This document shows positions 1 through 11,242 of a stretch of DNA of 64,000 nt, one piece after another. This stretch comes from Salvelinus alpinus (taxonomy: Eukaryota > Chordata > Actinopteri > Salmoniformes > Salmonidae): positions 9,971,805-10,035,804 of the forward strand of contig NC_092120.1 in assembly GCF_045679555.1 (NCBI RefSeq), in the 5' to 3' direction. Made by a program: the position numbers and the translations under genes. Positions within the stretch are counted from its first letter, which is position 1. The number at the start of each line of letters is the position of its first letter. The notes beneath the pieces were generated by a model. The model saw nothing but the letters and a program-made list of their open reading frames with translations, had not been told where the DNA came from and searched no databases.

Positions 1-1257
<1,257 letters not shown>

Positions 1258-1680
1258 AGATATAGAGGTCTATAGAGCTTGTCTGCATTCCTGATTTTTA
1301 TAACCGTTAGCTTGCCTGTGTAATATTGACATAAGTTCAGAAACACTTGTTTTTCAGACATGTTCCTGTTTTATACATTTCTGTGCTGAACAATGGACAG
1401 TTCATTACCTCTGTCAAATTACTATGTAGCTTAAAGTTGAGTGTATTTGTATTCGTTTTTGCAATAAAGATGATGATGCTACAATAATACACATTTACAA
1501 TATGTCTATATCTAAAAATGTTCTTGGTAAAACTGTACACAGCTGCCCATAAATGCCGGTATAAATTTGAAAACGGGAGGGAGTAGAGTTTGAGAGCTGG
1601 TCTCTCCACCGTTCTCTCTTCCGTAGTATCAAGACGCGCGTACTAGTAGACGTCACACTCCCTGTACCTTGCAACTCAAT
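1258..1680. other. No gene seen
   Basis: AT-rich sequence between a decayed Tc1 copy and a LINE tail. Short open frames here have no recognisable motif. The 5' limit of the LINE to the right may extend into this stretch. Confidence 0.3.
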
Positions 1681-2831
1681 GATACCCAATGAAATTACCT
1701 GCTAAATTGGCCAGGTTTCACCAACAAGCTTTAATGGCCTGGAAAATATGTTTCCTGCACAATTTTTCCCCTCATAAAGCTCTTTTGTGGAATAATTCAG
1801 ACATTACTGTAAGGAATAAGTCATTGTTCTACCCCAGCTGGCATGAGAGGAATATTGACTTTGTTCTGGATATTTTCGACAACAAGCGTAATATTCTCAC
1901 ATATGAACAATTTATAACAATGAAAGAGTTTCCAATACCTTTCAGAGAGTTTATTTCTATGATCAAAGCCGTTCCTAGTGGTCTAACTACACTTATGAAA
2001 AGTAATCTTAATTTTGGGAATGATAACAAAGTTTATCCAGAACTCAGATTGGAAGGCGTGGGCTTACTTGAGAAATCTTGTTGTAATAAATATATAAGAC
2101 AAATTCTTCATTCACAAAACCAACTTACACCGAGAGGAAAGTTTTTCTGGAACATGCTTATTCCTGACATTGTCTGGAAAAATGCATGGTTAAGGCCTTA
2201 CAAATACTGTATACCAAACAAAGTTAAAGAAGTGCACTTCAAAATTTTACATAAGATATATCCATGTAACTCTATGATTTCCAAATTTGTGGCTATTGAT
2301 GATATCTGCGTTTTCTGTGAAAAAGAATGTGAGAATCTGTCTCACTTGTTCTTTGAATGTAAATTTGTGTCAGAATTTTGGGAAAAACTTGCAAAGTACT
2401 TATTTACCATTATGAACACTGCCTATAATTTTAACATAAAATATATAATATGTTACTATTGCAATGATAATAAAACCACTGAAATGATTGTTAATTTTTT
2501 TATTCTTGTTGCCAAATACTTTATACACAAACAAAAATTCCAAAATTCTATACCAAAATTACAATTTTTCTGATTGAATTTAATTATCTTATTAAAACAC
2601 TAACCCTAGTGAATAACAACAAGAATAACACCTTCATGAATCATTATAATAAGATATTTTCAGAGTGAATATAATTGCACTTAAATTGTTTATTTTTTGT
2701 ATTTTATTTTTATATTTTTTGTATGTTTGAGCATTGTTAATACCTGTGTTTGGTTTGCTAGACATGTTTGATGTAGCAATGTAAGTTGACTTTTGTATTA
2801 TGAATAAAATACATTAAAAAAAAATTTAAAA
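1680..2831 (+). mobile_element. 5'-truncated LINE (L1/Tx1-like) with A-rich tail
   Basis: The element consists of the ORF2 C-terminus plus about 250 bases of 3' untranslated sequence. It ends in an AATAAA-type signal and an A-rich tail at about 2802-2831, the usual structure left by target-primed reverse transcription. The 5' edge is uncertain by tens of bases. Confidence 0.65.
1689..2573 (+). pseudogene. C-terminal part of an L1/Tx1-type LINE ORF2
   Basis: An open frame of 294 codons corresponds to the end of a non-LTR retrotransposon polyprotein, after the reverse transcriptase core. The recognisable part is the RT-associated zinc-binding region around residues 185-240: KVKEVHFKILHKIYP, then CVFCEKECENLSHLFFEC followed by FVSEFW, a CX2C...HX4C arrangement. 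No RT catalytic YADD box is present, so this is a 5'-truncated copy. It is followed by an untranslated tail and an A-rich end near 2800-2830. The first ATG is simply the first in the truncated frame, not a genuine start. Confidence 0.75.
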
Positions 2832-2984
2832 AACGTGTGCGTGTTAAAAATAAATACAAATAAAATAAAAAATGATGCCCAATGAACCAAAAGGCTTTTT
2901 TAAGAGACACTTAATAAATGAAAAATAAGCACACACTGTCCGTATGTGTCGGGAAAGTGAGGGGGATGTTAAAAACTGATCAAA

Positions 2985-3062
2985 ATATCCCCTCTGATAC
3001 GCGAACCAAGGACCTTCAAATGCCAGAGCAGTGACGCTAGCCGTTACACTACAAACACTGTT
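2985..3062 (-). repeat. tRNA-derived SINE head (minus strand)
   Basis: Read on the minus strand, this has an A-box-like segment (GTGTAACGGCTAGCG) and, about 30 bases later, a B-box-like GGTTCGCGTATC. That is the internal RNA polymerase III promoter layout of tRNA-derived SINEs. I cannot fold it into a full cloverleaf with paired acceptor arms, so I call a tRNA-like repeat rather than a tRNA gene. Confidence 0.4.
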
Positions 3063-4390
3063 ATATATAGGTTGACTTGACACTATTTAAATGGACAGTC
3101 TGGTGATGACAGCACGCTTTCGTTCCAAAATGCTTTTGTTGCTCATTCACGTTTATTTCTCATGCTTGGTAAAAAAACAACAACGTCAAAAACATTTTCA
3201 TTTTATAACATAGTTAATTACGTTAGCAAGCATGGCGTTTTCTTCTATTGTTTTACCTGGATGCTTCATGTGCAATCCGCAGCCCTTCTTACTTTTTACT
3301 TGTGGATGGCGACTTCAGGTTTTCGTGAACACATTGAAAAGTAACTTTATGTAGGTAAATCATTGACATAATGATTTGAATGTGTAAAATTGATTTGTAG
3401 TTGTAAACACATTCTCAAACATGTTCACAACTGATGAGTTGTGAACATGAAAAAAACGGAGGTATATATATATATATAGAGAGAGAGAGAAAGAGAACAT
3501 GAGCTCTGGGTGGAGGGACCTGTTTCTTCTAACAAATCAGGTGAGGTTTTCATAGACCAGCATACTTGGTGTTGTCTGGCGCAACCATCTGTCAATCACT
3601 ACGTGCTATACCAGGCTACCACTGAGACTGATTGCACAAACCAAGCTATTAGCTGTCATGGCAGGTAAGTTTAAATGTCTTTCTTTTATGGCTAGGCAGC
3701 GATTAGGTAAAGTTATTTTGAAAGCAATTTTTAAGCTAGCTAGCTTTGGGGGTGTTTTGGAGTTTTAAAAAGGCTTTTAAAGTTTGTAATTTGCCCTTGA
3801 TTTGCACTAATAAAAATGTATGAACCCCTAAAAAATGTCCATTAATTATAAACCACATAACAGTTTACATTTCCGGTTGCTGCAAAATTATTTTCCTGCT
3901 GTAGCAAAGTGGCTCAAATTAAGATCCTACATCTGTATGTTGTGTAATTGCAACCAGCAAGGTGGTGATTTCTATGTTAAATAGATGTTCCACTGAAAAA
4001 TAGTTTTCCTATGTACCCTTGCTGCATTCAAAGTGTCTGCATTAGACTTTTGGCAAGTCCATTTAGGTTGTTGAGGGGACATTCCACTCAAAATACAAAG
4101 AGATCATGTGGTTTTAGTGAAAGGTACAGCACTCAGTTTAGGCAAGGACGTACAACATAAAGAGTGACTGCAGCAGATTGCAGTCGGGTCTGATTTTGAA
4201 CACCTCGGCTATGGCAGTGAAGGAGTCCCCTCAACCAGGAAGAGAATAGAAATAGGACAGACAAACTGTAACAGCAGTACATTACAATACACACCAATAA
4301 CAGTATCTGTGGAAATAGTAGTGAAAAGGTGGCTGATTACATCAGAAGTCATAAGTTATTGGCTGAATTGTACTGAATAGTTAGATCAAG
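3063..4390. other. No gene established; short TA/GA microsatellite
   Basis: A short (TA)n(GA)n tract sits at about 3461-3492. An ATG followed almost at once by a GTAAGT-type donor is seen at about 3658-3669, but no downstream exon supports it. The remainder looks like worn interspersed repeat. Confidence 0.3.
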
Positions 4391-4396
4391 ACATAC

Positions 4397-4550
4397 AGTA
4401 CCAGTCAAAAGTTTGGACACGCCTACTCATTCAAGGGTTTTTCTTTATTTTTACAATTTTCTACATTGTAGAATAATAGTGAAGGCATCAGAACTATGAA
4501 ATAACACATATTGTATGGAATCATGTAGTAACCATAAAAGTGTTTCCTGG
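4397..4550. mobile_element. Solo terminal end of a Tc1-like element
   Basis: The segment starts with CAGTACCAGTCAAAAGTTTG, the same terminal inverted repeat as the longer element at 34949-36364, and then runs into unrelated sequence. No transposase follows. It is a broken copy. Confidence 0.7.
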
Positions 4551-4971
4551 TTGTAACCAAACCACAATATCCAGAATTCATAGCAATTTAAGGACGAAGT
4601 ACCTCCCCTGTCGAGGTGGCTAATGTTACTCACGGGACAGCCACTCGTTCATATAATATAACTTTTTATTTTTCTTCGTATGTCGACAACAACTGTAAAG
4701 TTTAGTCATGGTGTGGTGCTCAGTACCTTGATGTGCAAACTAGAAGCAAGCACAGCCTGTTGGGGTATCATTTCATCTGTTACCTTACTAATGTGTCGAG
4801 GAGAGGGAACATAGCTAACCTAGCTACCTAACGAACTACATTTGTTTATCTAAACAAAAATCTAGCTATATTTCATGATACGCTGGCTAGACATTCCAAA
4901 GCAAATCAATGTAATTAGCCAGCTGCTATCTGGCGATGTGATTTGTACCTTTGCAAGCTAATGGTACCTAT

Positions 4972-5755
4972 ACTGAAAAAAATATCAACGCAACAATTTC
5001 AACGAGTCACAGTTTATATAACGAAATCAGTCAATTGAAATAAATTCATTAAGCCCTAATCTTGAGATTTCAAAGGGGGAGATTGCCCAGGCAATCAAAA
5101 TTAATTTTTCCCCACAAAAGCGCTTTATTACAGACAGAAATACTCTTCAGATTCATCAGCTGTCTGGGTGGCTGGTCTCAGATGATCCCACATGTGAAGA
5201 AGCTGGATGTGGAAGTCCTGGGCTGCCTTGGTTACACGTGGTCTGCGGTTGTGAGGCCGGTTGGACATACTGACAAATTCTCTAAAACGAAGTTGGAGGT
5301 GACTCATGGTAGAGAAATGAACATTAAATTCTCTGGCAACAGCTCTGGTGGACATTCCTGCAGTCAGCAAGGCAATAGCTGGTGTACAAAACCGAAAGTA
5401 AAAGACGAAAAAACTAAACTTAAGAACAGGAAGAGTAGAAATAACACACAAACTCAGAAAAAAAGAAACGTCCCTTTTTCAGGACCCTGTCTTTCAAAGA
5501 TAATTAGTAAAAATCCAAATACATTGTAAAGGGTTTAAACACTGTTTCCCATGCTTGTTCAATGAACCATAAACAATTAATGAACATGCACCTGTGGAAC
5601 GGTCATTAAGACACTAACAGCTTACAGATGGTAGGCAATTAAGGTCACAGTTATGAAAACTTAGGACACTAAAGAGGCCTTTCTACTGATTCTGAAAAAT
5701 ACAAAAAGAAAGATGCCCAGGGTCCCTGCTCATCTGCGTGAACATGCCTAACATG
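4972..5755 (-). mobile_element. Decayed Tc1-like element with N-terminal transposase fragment
   Basis: The left end resembles the terminal repeat of a salmonid Tc1 family; the same terminus recurs, in the opposite orientation, at about 15430-15540. The minus strand at 5128-5451 encodes the DNA-binding part of a Tc1 transposase (ALLTAGMSTRAVAREF helix-turn-helix, then NRPHNRRPRVTKAAQD as the hinge). The catalytic domain is missing. The right part (5440-5755) looks like the opposite end of a similar element. Confidence 0.6.
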
Positions 5756-6440
5756 CTGACCAGACCGGACACGTCGCGTGTGCGAGTGTCGCAAAATAAA
5801 TGTTAAATCCATGTTATTCAATTATTGCACCCACACTGCTCGCGCACGCCAACGAGCGTCTGTGACGCCAAGGGCTAAAATAGAAGTCATTCCTATTTCT
5901 GACGCAGATCGTGCTGCAAGTCCTGCCTCTTCCATCTCCTCATTGGTTTATAGAAGCAGGTCCCCACGTGCCATCTCCTCATTGGTTATACCCACGTGGG
6001 TGATTGAAAGACGAACTTTGTTGCCGGTTGTCGTGGTAATACAACGTTCAAAGATGAAAAAGCCTGGAAGGAGGAGAGATGACTAGAAACGATTTTGTTA
6101 GCCGTTTTATGTGTGGATTAATTGTCGGAATAGAGGTCCTTGTGCATTTCAGGTAAAATAACAACTCAATGTTTATATCCCAGGACAAATTATCTAGCAA
6201 CAGCAAGCTAGCTAAATAGGACAAATTAACAATAGCTAGCAAGCGCAAGCTAACTAGCTAAATTGCCATACATGTTTAATGCTTTTCGACCTGTCCCCAA
6301 ATTAATGTAATTGGTTCAGAGTTTGTTTAGATATTTTAACCTGCGTGTCGTAATCGCGTTTGGTGTGGGGGGGGCAAAATACATTTATGCACGATAGCGC
6401 ACAATGGCGGACGTGCGCAGCCGGTTTGGGTTCCGTGTTC
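5756..6440. repeat. Interspersed repeat with promoter-like motifs
   Basis: I recognise this from memory as a common salmonid repeat. It contains a partial duplication of CCATCTCCTCATTGGTT (two CCAAT-box complements at about 5934-5946 and 5973-5986) and two CACGTG E-boxes close by. Further right come TAGCTAGC-rich segments. No credible coding exon is attached. It stops abruptly where the Tc1 transposase begins at about 6440. Confidence 0.45.
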
Positions 6441-7397
6441 GGCATGCTGCAAGGAGTCATGAGGACTGCAAATGTGGCCAGGGCAATAAATTGCAATGTC
6501 CGTACTGTGAGACGCCTAATACAGCGCTACAGGGAGACAGGACAGACAGGTGATCGTCCTCACAGTGGCAGACCACGTGTAACAACACGTGCACAGGATC
6601 GGTACATCCAAACATCACACCTGCGGGACAGGTACAGGATGGCAACAACAACTTCCCGAGTTACACCAGGAACGCACAATCCCTCCATCAGTGCTCAGAC
6701 TGTCCGCATTAGGCTGAGAGAGGCTGAACTGAGGGCTTGTAGGCCTGTTGTAAGGCAGGTCCTCACCAGACATCACCGGCAACAACGTCGCCTATGGGCA
6801 CAAACCCACCGTTGCTGGACCAGACAGGACTGGAAAAAAGTGCTCTTCACTGACGAGTCGCAGTTTTGTCTCACCAGGGGTGATGGTCGGATTCGGGCTT
6901 ATCGTCGAAGGAATGAGCGTTACACAGAGGCCTGTACTCTGGAGCGGGATCGATTTGGAGGTGGAGGGTCCGTCAATGTCTGGGGCGGTGTGTCACAGCA
7001 TCATCGGACTGAACTTGTTGTCATTGCAGGCAATCTCAACGCTGTGCGTTACAGGGAAGACATCCTCCTCCCTCATGTGGTACCATTCCTGCAGGCTCAT
7101 CCTGACATGACCCTCCAGCATGACAATGCCACCAGCCGTACTGCTCGTTCTGTGCGTGATTTCCTGCAAGACAGGAATGTCAGTGTTCTGCCATGGCCAG
7201 CGAAGAGCCCGGATCTCAATCTCATTGAGCACGTCTGGCACCTGTTGGATCGGAGGGTGAGGGCTAGGACCATCCCCCCCAGAAATGTCCGGGAATTTGC
7301 AGGTACCTTGGTGGAAGAGTGGGGTAACATCTCACAGCAAAAACTGGCAAATCTGGTGCAGTCCATGAGGAGGAAATGCACTGCAGCACTTAATGCA
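6441..7397 (+). pseudogene. Tc1-like transposase, both ends lost
   Basis: This is the body of a Tc1/mariner transposase, the DD34E enzyme that cuts and joins element ends at TA sites. The frame is open throughout. Visible in order are the second helix-turn-helix (NVARAINCNVRTVRRLIQRY), the hinge GRPRVTTRAQD, and the catalytic residues in FTDESQF, LQHDNA and SPDLNLIEHVW, so all three acidic residues are kept. About 30 N-terminal residues are missing compared with the family. The C-terminus runs directly into the LTR-type repeat at about 7397, after which the frame reads unrelated residues. No terminal inverted repeats remain, so the copy cannot move by itself. Confidence 0.8.
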
Positions 7398-7703
7398 GCG
7401 TGCTCTGAGTTCCACATCTTTATTTGTGTGAAACTTACAAAAACGAAAGGAAACAAACAACGAACCGTAACATAAGTGTTGCTACATGCACTAACTCAAA
7501 ACAAGATCTCACAAAACACAGTGGGGAAATGGCTGCCTAAATATGATCCCCAATCAGAGACAACGATTAACAGCTGCCTCTGATTGGGAACCATACCAGG
7601 CCAACATAGAAATAAAACCCCCTAGATAGGAATACCCCCCTAGTCACACCCCGACCTAACCAAAATAGAGAATAAAAATGCTCTCTATGTTCAGGGCATG
7701 ACA
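7395..7703 (-). repeat. Left LTR-like direct repeat (3' LTR on minus strand)
   Basis: About 240 bases of this segment recur in the same orientation at 9688-9922 with few differences. On the minus strand it starts TGTCATGCCCTGAAC, and the internal side next to it is a G-rich polypurine tract. That combination fits the 3' LTR of a retrotransposon lying on the minus strand. Its far end is fused to a Tc1 transposase. Confidence 0.55.
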
Positions 7704-7727
7704 GTACCCCCCCTTTCCCCCCAAAGG
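7704..7727 (-). other. Candidate polypurine tract
   Basis: Read on the minus strand this is two runs of G separated by AAA, ending at the TGTCATG start of the LTR-like repeat. In LTR retrotransposons such a tract primes plus-strand DNA synthesis. Its position supports the LTR reading but is not proof. Confidence 0.5.
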
Positions 7728-7837
7728 TGCGGACTCCGGCCGCAACACCTGAAACCAACTGGGGAGGGTAGGGGTGGTGACTATTGTCGTTGGCGGCTCC
7801 GGTGCTGGTCTTTGCCACCGCCCAGACCACAGGTCCG

Positions 7838-8620
7838 GCCATGGAGCCTGGTAGAACGCCGTGCCCAGACTGGGCATCGGCGCAGAGGAGGGCCCCGGCC
7901 ATGGAGCTGGGTTGGACGCCGCACCCGGACTGGGCACCGGCGCCGAGGAAGACTCCGGCCTTGGAGCGGGATTGGACCAGTCCCAGTCCTGCCATGGAGC
8001 AGGACTGGACGCCGTGCCTGGACTGGACATCGGCGCAAAGGAAGGCTCCTGCCATGGAGCGGGACTGGCCGCCGTGCCTGGGCTGGGCACCGGCGCAGAG
8101 AAAGGCTCCAGCCATGGAGCGGGACTGGCCACCGTGCCTGGGCTGTGCACCGGCGCAGAGGAAGGCTCCTGCCATGGAGCGGGACTGGACGCCGTGCCTG
8201 GACTGGGCACCGGCGCAGAGGAAGGCTCCGGCCCTGGAGCAGGACTGGACGCCGTGCCTGGACTGGGCACCGGCGCAGAGGAAGACTCCTGCCATGGAGC
8301 GGGACTGGACGCCGTGCCTGGACTGGGCACCGGCGCAGAAGGAGGCTCTGGCCATGGAGCAGGACTGGACGCCGTGCCTGGACTGGGCATCGGCGCAGAG
8401 GAAGGCTCTGGCCTTGGAGCTGGACGCCATGCCTGGACTGTGCACCGGCGCAGAGGAAGGCTCCGGCCCTGGAGCAGGACTGGACGCCATGCCTGGACTG
8501 GACATTGGCGCAGAGGAAGGCTCCTGCCATGGAGCGGGACTGTACGCCGTGCCTGGACTGGGCACTAGCGCAGAGGAAGGCTCCTGCCCTGGAGCTGGAC
8601 TAGACGCCTTGCCTGGAAGC
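7838..8620. repeat. 60-bp GC-rich minisatellite, about 13 copies
   Basis: A unit of 60 bases (core GCCATGGAGCGGGACTGGAC) repeats with an exact 60-base period over 8041-8400 and with some shortened units at either side. Because 60 is a multiple of three, several frames on both strands stay open. The minus strand gives 20-residue repeats rich in Pro, Ser and Ala (PSPGTASSPAPW). The openness is a product of the period and is not evidence of a protein. Confidence 0.9.
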
Positions 8621-8639
8621 TCCGGATAGTTGACCCTCG

Positions 8640-8815
8640 CTGGAGGTTCCGGACTGTGGACCGTCGCAGGAGGTTCCGGACTGTGGACCGTCGCAGGAGG
8701 TTCCGGACTGTGGACCGTCGCAGGAAGTTCCGGACTGTGGACCGTCGCAGGAAGTTCCGGACTGTGGACCGTCGCAGGACGTTCCGGACTGTGGACCGTC
8801 GCAGGAGGCTCTGGA
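8640..8815. repeat. 27-bp minisatellite, about 6 copies
   Basis: The unit TTCCGGACTGTGGACCGTCG plus seven more bases repeats every 27 bases. On the minus strand it encodes a nine-residue repeat (CDGPQSGTS). It adjoins the 60-bp array and seems to share its GC-rich origin. Confidence 0.85.
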
Positions 8816-8888
8816 CTGAGGACCGGCGCCGGAAGCGTACCGGACTGGGGAAGCGCACTGGAGGCCTGATGCGTGGAGCCGGCACAGG

Positions 8889-9617
8889 TTACACCAGACT
8901 AGTGACGCGCTCTTCAGGGCGAGTGCAGGGAGCAGGCACAGGACGTACCGGACTGGGGAGGCGCACAAGCGGTCTGATGCGTGGGGCCGGCACAGGTGGC
9001 ACCGGACTGGTGTACCGGAACGATGACACACTTCGCACGGTAAGTGCGGAGAGCTGGCACAGGACGTACTGGGCTGTGAAGGCGTACTGGAGACTTGGTG
9101 CATAGAGCCGGCTCACATGGTACTGGACAAATGACACGCTCCTCAAGGCGAGTGCGGAGAGCTGGCACAGGACATACAGGGCTGTGGAGGCGCACTGGAG
9201 ACCCGGCACAGTTTTAACCAGACTGCTAGCACGCTCCTCAGGACGAGTACGGAGAGCTGACTCAGGTGGCTGTAAACTGATGACACGCTCCTTAGGGCGA
9301 ATGTTGTGCATCATACACCAACCCAACAACTCTCTAATTTCTCTCTCCTCCAGTTTCTCCATCAGCCCACTGACGGTCTCTAACTCTCTCTGTTCATTCT
9401 CCTCCAGTTTCACCCTCTTCTCCCAGACTGGCTCTGGCTCACTCCTCGGCTCCGCCGACCACTCTGTGTTCCGCGAACCCTGGCGTCGTCGCTGTCCTCC
9501 CTTCTCTCCTTGCGTCTGCCTCCACGGAAGGCTTTCGTGTCCTGACATGATTTCCTCCCAAGTCCAGGATGTCTTCTCCTCCTTTATCTCCTCCCAAGCC
9601 CAGGATACCTTCTCCAC
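8889..9617 (-). CDS. Unrecognised charged frame inside the LTR-type element
   Basis: A minus-strand frame of 242 codons begins with Trp/Glu-rich repeats (VSWAWEEI, TSWTWEEIMSGHESLPW). It then has a strongly charged, probably helical segment (VWEKRVKLEENEQRELETV...LMEKLEEREIRELL) before turning into Pro/Ser-rich low-complexity sequence. It sits where a gag gene would lie just inside the 5' LTR of a minus-strand element, but I see no zinc knuckle or capsid motif. It could be a worn gag or a spurious frame. Confidence 0.3.
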   Translation of the reverse strand: MEKVSWAWEEIKEEKTSWTWEEIMSGHESLPWRQTQGEKGGQRRRQGSRNTEWSAEPRSEPEPVWEKRVKLEENEQRELETVSGLMEKLEEREIRELLGWCMMHNIRPKERVISLQPPESALRTRPEERASSLVKTVPGLQCASTALYVLCQLSALALRSVSFVQYHVSRLYAPSLQYAFTAQYVLCQLSALTVRSVSSFRYTSPVPPVPAPRIRPLVRLPSPVRPVPAPCTRPEERVTSLV

Positions 9618-9687
9618 CTGGGCACGCTGCTTGGTCCTGTTGTGGTGGGATCTTCAGTCACGGTTGTGTGTAGAGACGGACCAAGGC

Positions 9688-9922
9688 GCAGCTTGCTCTG
9701 AGTTCCACATCTTTATTTGTGTGAAACTTACAAAAACAAAAGGAAACAAACAACGAACCGTAACATAAGAGGTGGTACATGCACTAACTCAAAACAAGAT
9801 CCCACAAAACACAGTAGGGAAATGGCTGCCTAAATATGATCCCCAATCAGAGACAACGATAAACAGCTGCCTCTGATTGGGAACCATACCAGGCCAACAT
9901 AGAAATAAAAACCCCTAGATAG
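9688..9922 (-). repeat. Right LTR-like direct repeat, truncated
   Basis: Nearly the same sequence as 7395-7632, including the segment AGTTCCACATCTTTATTTGT. The match stops after TAGATAGG, so the outer end carrying the TG terminus is missing. Confidence 0.6.
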
Positions 9923-10745
9923 GCATTTGAGTAATCAAGGTTACAGACAGTGACATATTCAATACCGCCTTGCACACTGTTGACTGCATCTGGCTACTCT
10001 AGGGTGTAATCATTAGTCCAAAACGAGAGTTTCTATTGGACAAATTTAGGTAGATCCATCCCTGTTTAGTTCCATTTGTTTCTGTTTAAGAAACGGCTGT
10101 CGGTGACTAGGCAAAAAAAACTTTCAAAGTCAAACCATGGAGCTGAAGGGTGGGACTAATATACTGTGTCTGTAAAATTAAACTTTTGTGAAACAGCACA
10201 GTTGAAAAATATTAGTATATTGATGCCATTGTATTCATGTTATTATTTCCAGACCACATCTTGTATGGATAAAAGGACAGTTAATTGGATAATCACAGCT
10301 GAGTGACATGGCACAGAATTGAAAACATTGTTAATCTCCAATCAACATTAAATAACCATAAACTGAGGAACTGTCTCTCTCACCATTTCTCTAATAAGAG
10401 CACAATCTCCATAACTTTACCTACTCAATCAGTGCATAAATTCCAGAGGCATCACCCTCTAATTCAGTCATAATTACTCTATGTCTATGGAAGGGGGTGA
10501 GAACCATGAGCCTCTTAGGTTTTGTAATGAAGTCAATGTAGCCAGAGGAGGACGGAAACTATCTGTTCTCCAGCTACACCATTGTGCTACCCCAGAGAGT
10601 GCTGTTGAGTCTACTGTAGACCTTCATTGCAAAACAGTGTGTTTTAATTAATTATTTAGTGACGTGAATATATTTAGTATATATATATATATATTCACTG
10701 AGGAGAATGGTCCTCATCTTCCTCCTCTGAGGAGCCTCTGCTGAT
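9923..10745. repeat. Unclassified interspersed repeats
   Basis: The stretch at about 10447-10680 (around TGGAAGGGGGTGAGAACCATG) and the one at about 10010-10110 look like widespread salmonid repeats remembered from other loci. A short (TA)n tract is at 10677-10694. No gene is seen. Confidence 0.35.
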
Positions 10746-10801
10746 GTTGTGTCCCAGCATATTTTACATACTTCAGGTTCTCAATGGTGTTAATGTTTTA
10801 C

Positions 10802-10921
10802 CTCCAGTCATTGCTGACTTCTACCGGGCAGGGAGTTCTGGATGTCCATCACATCCCCCAGGGCATTGTGGAGCTGACGGAGGCCTGAACGGACCCCGCT
10901 TATCTGGGAGTGGATTGCAGC
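10802..10921 (-). pseudogene. Orphan exon resembling exocyst subunit 3
   Basis: On the minus strand a clean acceptor (CTCTCCAG) is followed by a frame reading AAIHSQISGVRSGLRQLHNA then LGDVMDIQNSL. This strongly resembles the N-terminal coiled-coil segment of EXOC3/Sec6, a subunit that helps tether exocytic vesicles at the plasma membrane. A GAG|GTAAAA donor closes the exon at 10802. After SL the frame shifts: about four extra bases turn the expected Ala-(Glu/Asp)-Val-Ser-x-Asp-Trp into PGRSQQ and a stop. No neighbouring exoc3 exons are seen. I infer a duplicated gene fragment with its introns, not a retrocopy. Confidence 0.6.
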
Positions 10922-11242
10922 CTGGAGAGTGGGGACAGACAATTGTAAATGATTTAGATATGGTTTTTAATTAATCAAAGGGCAGTACAGATTCAGTTTG
11001 CAGCAAATGTCATAGCTAAACAAATTATTTTCTAACTTCAGTCGTGCTCTACTAAAACTCCAGATCTAACTGGGTGATCAATAAATCATGGGATTAATGT
11101 CAGTTGCTAGGTCTTCGCAGGTCAATGATTAATTTTCTAATGATTATCCTAGCTAGCTAGCTATGGCTCCATACAGAATCAAGCTAGCTTAAAAATAGCT
11201 TGCAAAATAACTTTATCTAACTGATTTCGGTATCTACCATCA

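Larger units (their letters stand above)
7395..9922 (-). mobile_element. Non-autonomous LTR-type element filled with minisatellites
   Basis: Two direct repeats (7395-7703 and 9688-9922) flank 2 kb with no recognisable protease, reverse transcriptase or integrase. The internal part is a polypurine tract, a 60-bp minisatellite, a 27-bp minisatellite, and a charged gag-like or unknown frame at 8889-9617 on the minus strand. The right repeat is shorter than the left, so the right edge is truncated. I infer a defective LTR element; a segmental duplication of a repeat would also give flanking copies. Confidence 0.5.

Noticed and set aside
2985..3062. Functional tRNA gene on the minus strand (likewise 38936-39062 and 55397-55472)
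   Set aside because: A and B boxes are present but no full cloverleaf, and two of them carry SINE bodies and tails. They are tRNA-derived repeats.
3658..3669. First exon reading ATG GCA G followed by a GTAAGT donor
   Set aside because: Attractive context, but no acceptor or downstream exon of a matching family was found in the following 10 kb, which is repeats. Not enough to call a gene.
7838..8815. CRISPR-like array or long repeat protein in the GC-rich tandem region
   Set aside because: Repeats are directly contiguous with no unique spacers, and frames are open on both strands only because 60 and 27 are multiples of three. It is a minisatellite in a vertebrate genome.
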